Assembly: GCA_902799685.1 (NCBI GenBank)
Contig: CADCBO010000023.1
Coordinates: forward strand, 1-64,000
Origin: an uncultured Bacteroidales bacterium
Lineage (GTDB): Bacteria > Bacteroidota > Bacteroidia > Bacteroidales > Bacteroidaceae
Reading direction: 5' to 3'
DNA length: 64,000 nucleotides
Below are positions 63,432 to 64,000 of this stretch, one piece after another. The position numbers and the translations under genes are program-made. The notes beneath the pieces are model-generated. The model was not told the origin of the DNA. It saw nothing but the letters and a program-made list of their open reading frames with translations, and did no database searches. The first letter of the stretch is position 1. Each line of letters starts with the position of its first letter.

Positions 63432-64000
63432 ATGAAAACACTCTCTTCTGTTCCGTTTGGGGCGATGTCCGGTAGCGCGGGTGCGGTCACAGCCCGCAGC
63501 ACTAGATTCGGAACTATTCTTTCCGGACATTGCCACCAATCGGGACGTGTTACTCCCAATCAGAAGAACAGTCGCGCTCTGTTTGCCCGTGTGGGCAGAA
63601 GTTATACCCGGTTAACTGTGGAGCAGGCTGAGGCGTGGGCTGCGTTTGCTGCAGCCTATGCCTTTGGGAGCGGCATGCGGACTAAGAGTGCTGCGGTTAA
63701 TGCCTACGTTACTCTGAACTGTAACAGGGCGCTGCTGGGTCTGGAGATGTTGACGATGCCCCCTACTCTGATTCCGGTGATTCCTGATGTGGATTACGGG
63801 AATTTGATTGTTACTCCTGGATTGATTCAGTTCTCACGTTTGGTGAATCCGGGTGCGGGTTTTAGGCTGGCGGTGCGGATGAGTGCGGCGGCCAGTGCCG
63901 GTAAGACTTACGGCGGCGGGCTGCCGGTGCTGGTGGATGCGGGGTTTATTCCGGAGCGGAACTTTGCGGATGTTACCAAGGTCTATACTGATAGGCTTAC
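63432..64000 (+). CDS. Partial gene, phage-like or element protein (runs off the window)
   Basis: The open frame from ATG 63432 continues to the last base without a stop (at least 189 codons). The start is MKTLSSVPFGAMSGSAGAVT. The protein is Gly/Ala-rich, with an RNSRALFARVGRSYTR-like basic part and VEQAEAWAAFAAAYAFG. I recognise no domain; the composition resembles structural or tail-like proteins of elements. It has a good promoter. The complete length is unknown. Confidence 0.65.
   Translation, partial: MKTLSSVPFGAMSGSAGAVTARSTRFGTILSGHCHQSGRVTPNQKNSRALFARVGRSYTRLTVEQAEAWAAFAAAYAFGSGMRTKSAAVNAYVTLNCNRALLGLEMLTMPPTLIPVIPDVDYGNLIVTPGLIQFSRLVNPGAGFRLAVRMSAAASAGKTYGGGLPVLVDAGFIPERNFADVTKVYTDRL

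Larger units (their letters stand above)
44970..64000. mobile_element. Integrative element (left part, right end outside window)
   Basis: From the tRNA scar onward the genes are accessory: tyrosine integrase, DUF3853/VirE-N/DUF3987 replication genes, a restriction operon, small unknown genes and phage-like proteins. No housekeeping gene reappears before 64,000. Base composition shifts too: the restriction operon (52187-59212) is clearly more AT-rich than both the chromosome on the left and the replication genes. Confidence 0.75.

Noticed and set aside
63297-63539. 80-codon minus-strand frame near the right edge
   Set aside because: It overlaps the promoter and start of the plus-strand gene, and has no credible start or recognisable sequence.

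Overview
The window looks like a chromosome segment from a member of the order Bacteroidales (Bacteroidota). The evidence is the promoter style (TAnnTTTG boxes, several with TTTG 19-20 bp upstream), the rpmB-rpmG-DUF4295-ftsY cluster, a full batABCDE aerotolerance operon, an S46 dipeptidyl-peptidase, the fused ResB/CcsA cytochrome c maturation protein, and Bacteroidales-type mobile-element genes. I cannot fix the genus from the sequence alone.

Positions 1 to about 44,970 are ordinary chromosome. On the minus strand at 337-5949 is a four-gene operon: porin, imelysin lipoprotein, DUF1111 di-heme lipoprotein, ccsA. Upstream of it is an unusual regulator (6091-7032), a RIC/YtfE-type di-iron domain fused to a LuxR helix-turn-helix. 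Next come a histidine acid phosphatase, an esterase, a DPP7-like peptidase, a sirtuin without zinc cysteines, and a PurF-like protein without the catalytic N-terminal Cys. After tRNA-Ser(CGA), an ACT protein and paaK there is a translation and envelope cluster: tsaD, rpmB, rpmG, DUF4295, ftsY, rimO, an HU protein, and a membrane-spanning HU-LysM protein. The moxR-DUF58-batABCDE operon follows, then PAP2, a small HTH protein, a TPR protein, gyrA, clpC, htpG, a patatin/beta-barrel protein and an acyl-CoA synthetase.

From about 44,970 to the right edge the DNA is an integrative element. Its left junction is a 19-bp tRNA 3'-end fragment next to a leftover tRNA terminator, followed by a tyrosine integrase. 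The element carries two candidate small RNAs, an 11-bp iteron array, a replication module (DUF3853, VirE-N/BT4734-like and DUF3987 proteins), a secreted DUF3244-like protein, and a three-gene restriction-modification operon (Res, Mod, DUF3883 protein). It also carries small unknown genes, an ADP-ribosylglycohydrolase, a TonB_C protein, a second secreted protein, an A1S_2505-like protein, and a gene that runs off the window. The other end of the element is not in view.

The most unusual items are the RIC-LuxR regulator with its iron/heme operon, the HU-TM-LysM protein that could tie DNA to the cell wall, heptanucleotide repeats placed exactly at gene ends, the tRNA-scarred element boundary, and the accessory cargo of the element. 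I saw no rRNA genes, CRISPR arrays or insertion sequences.
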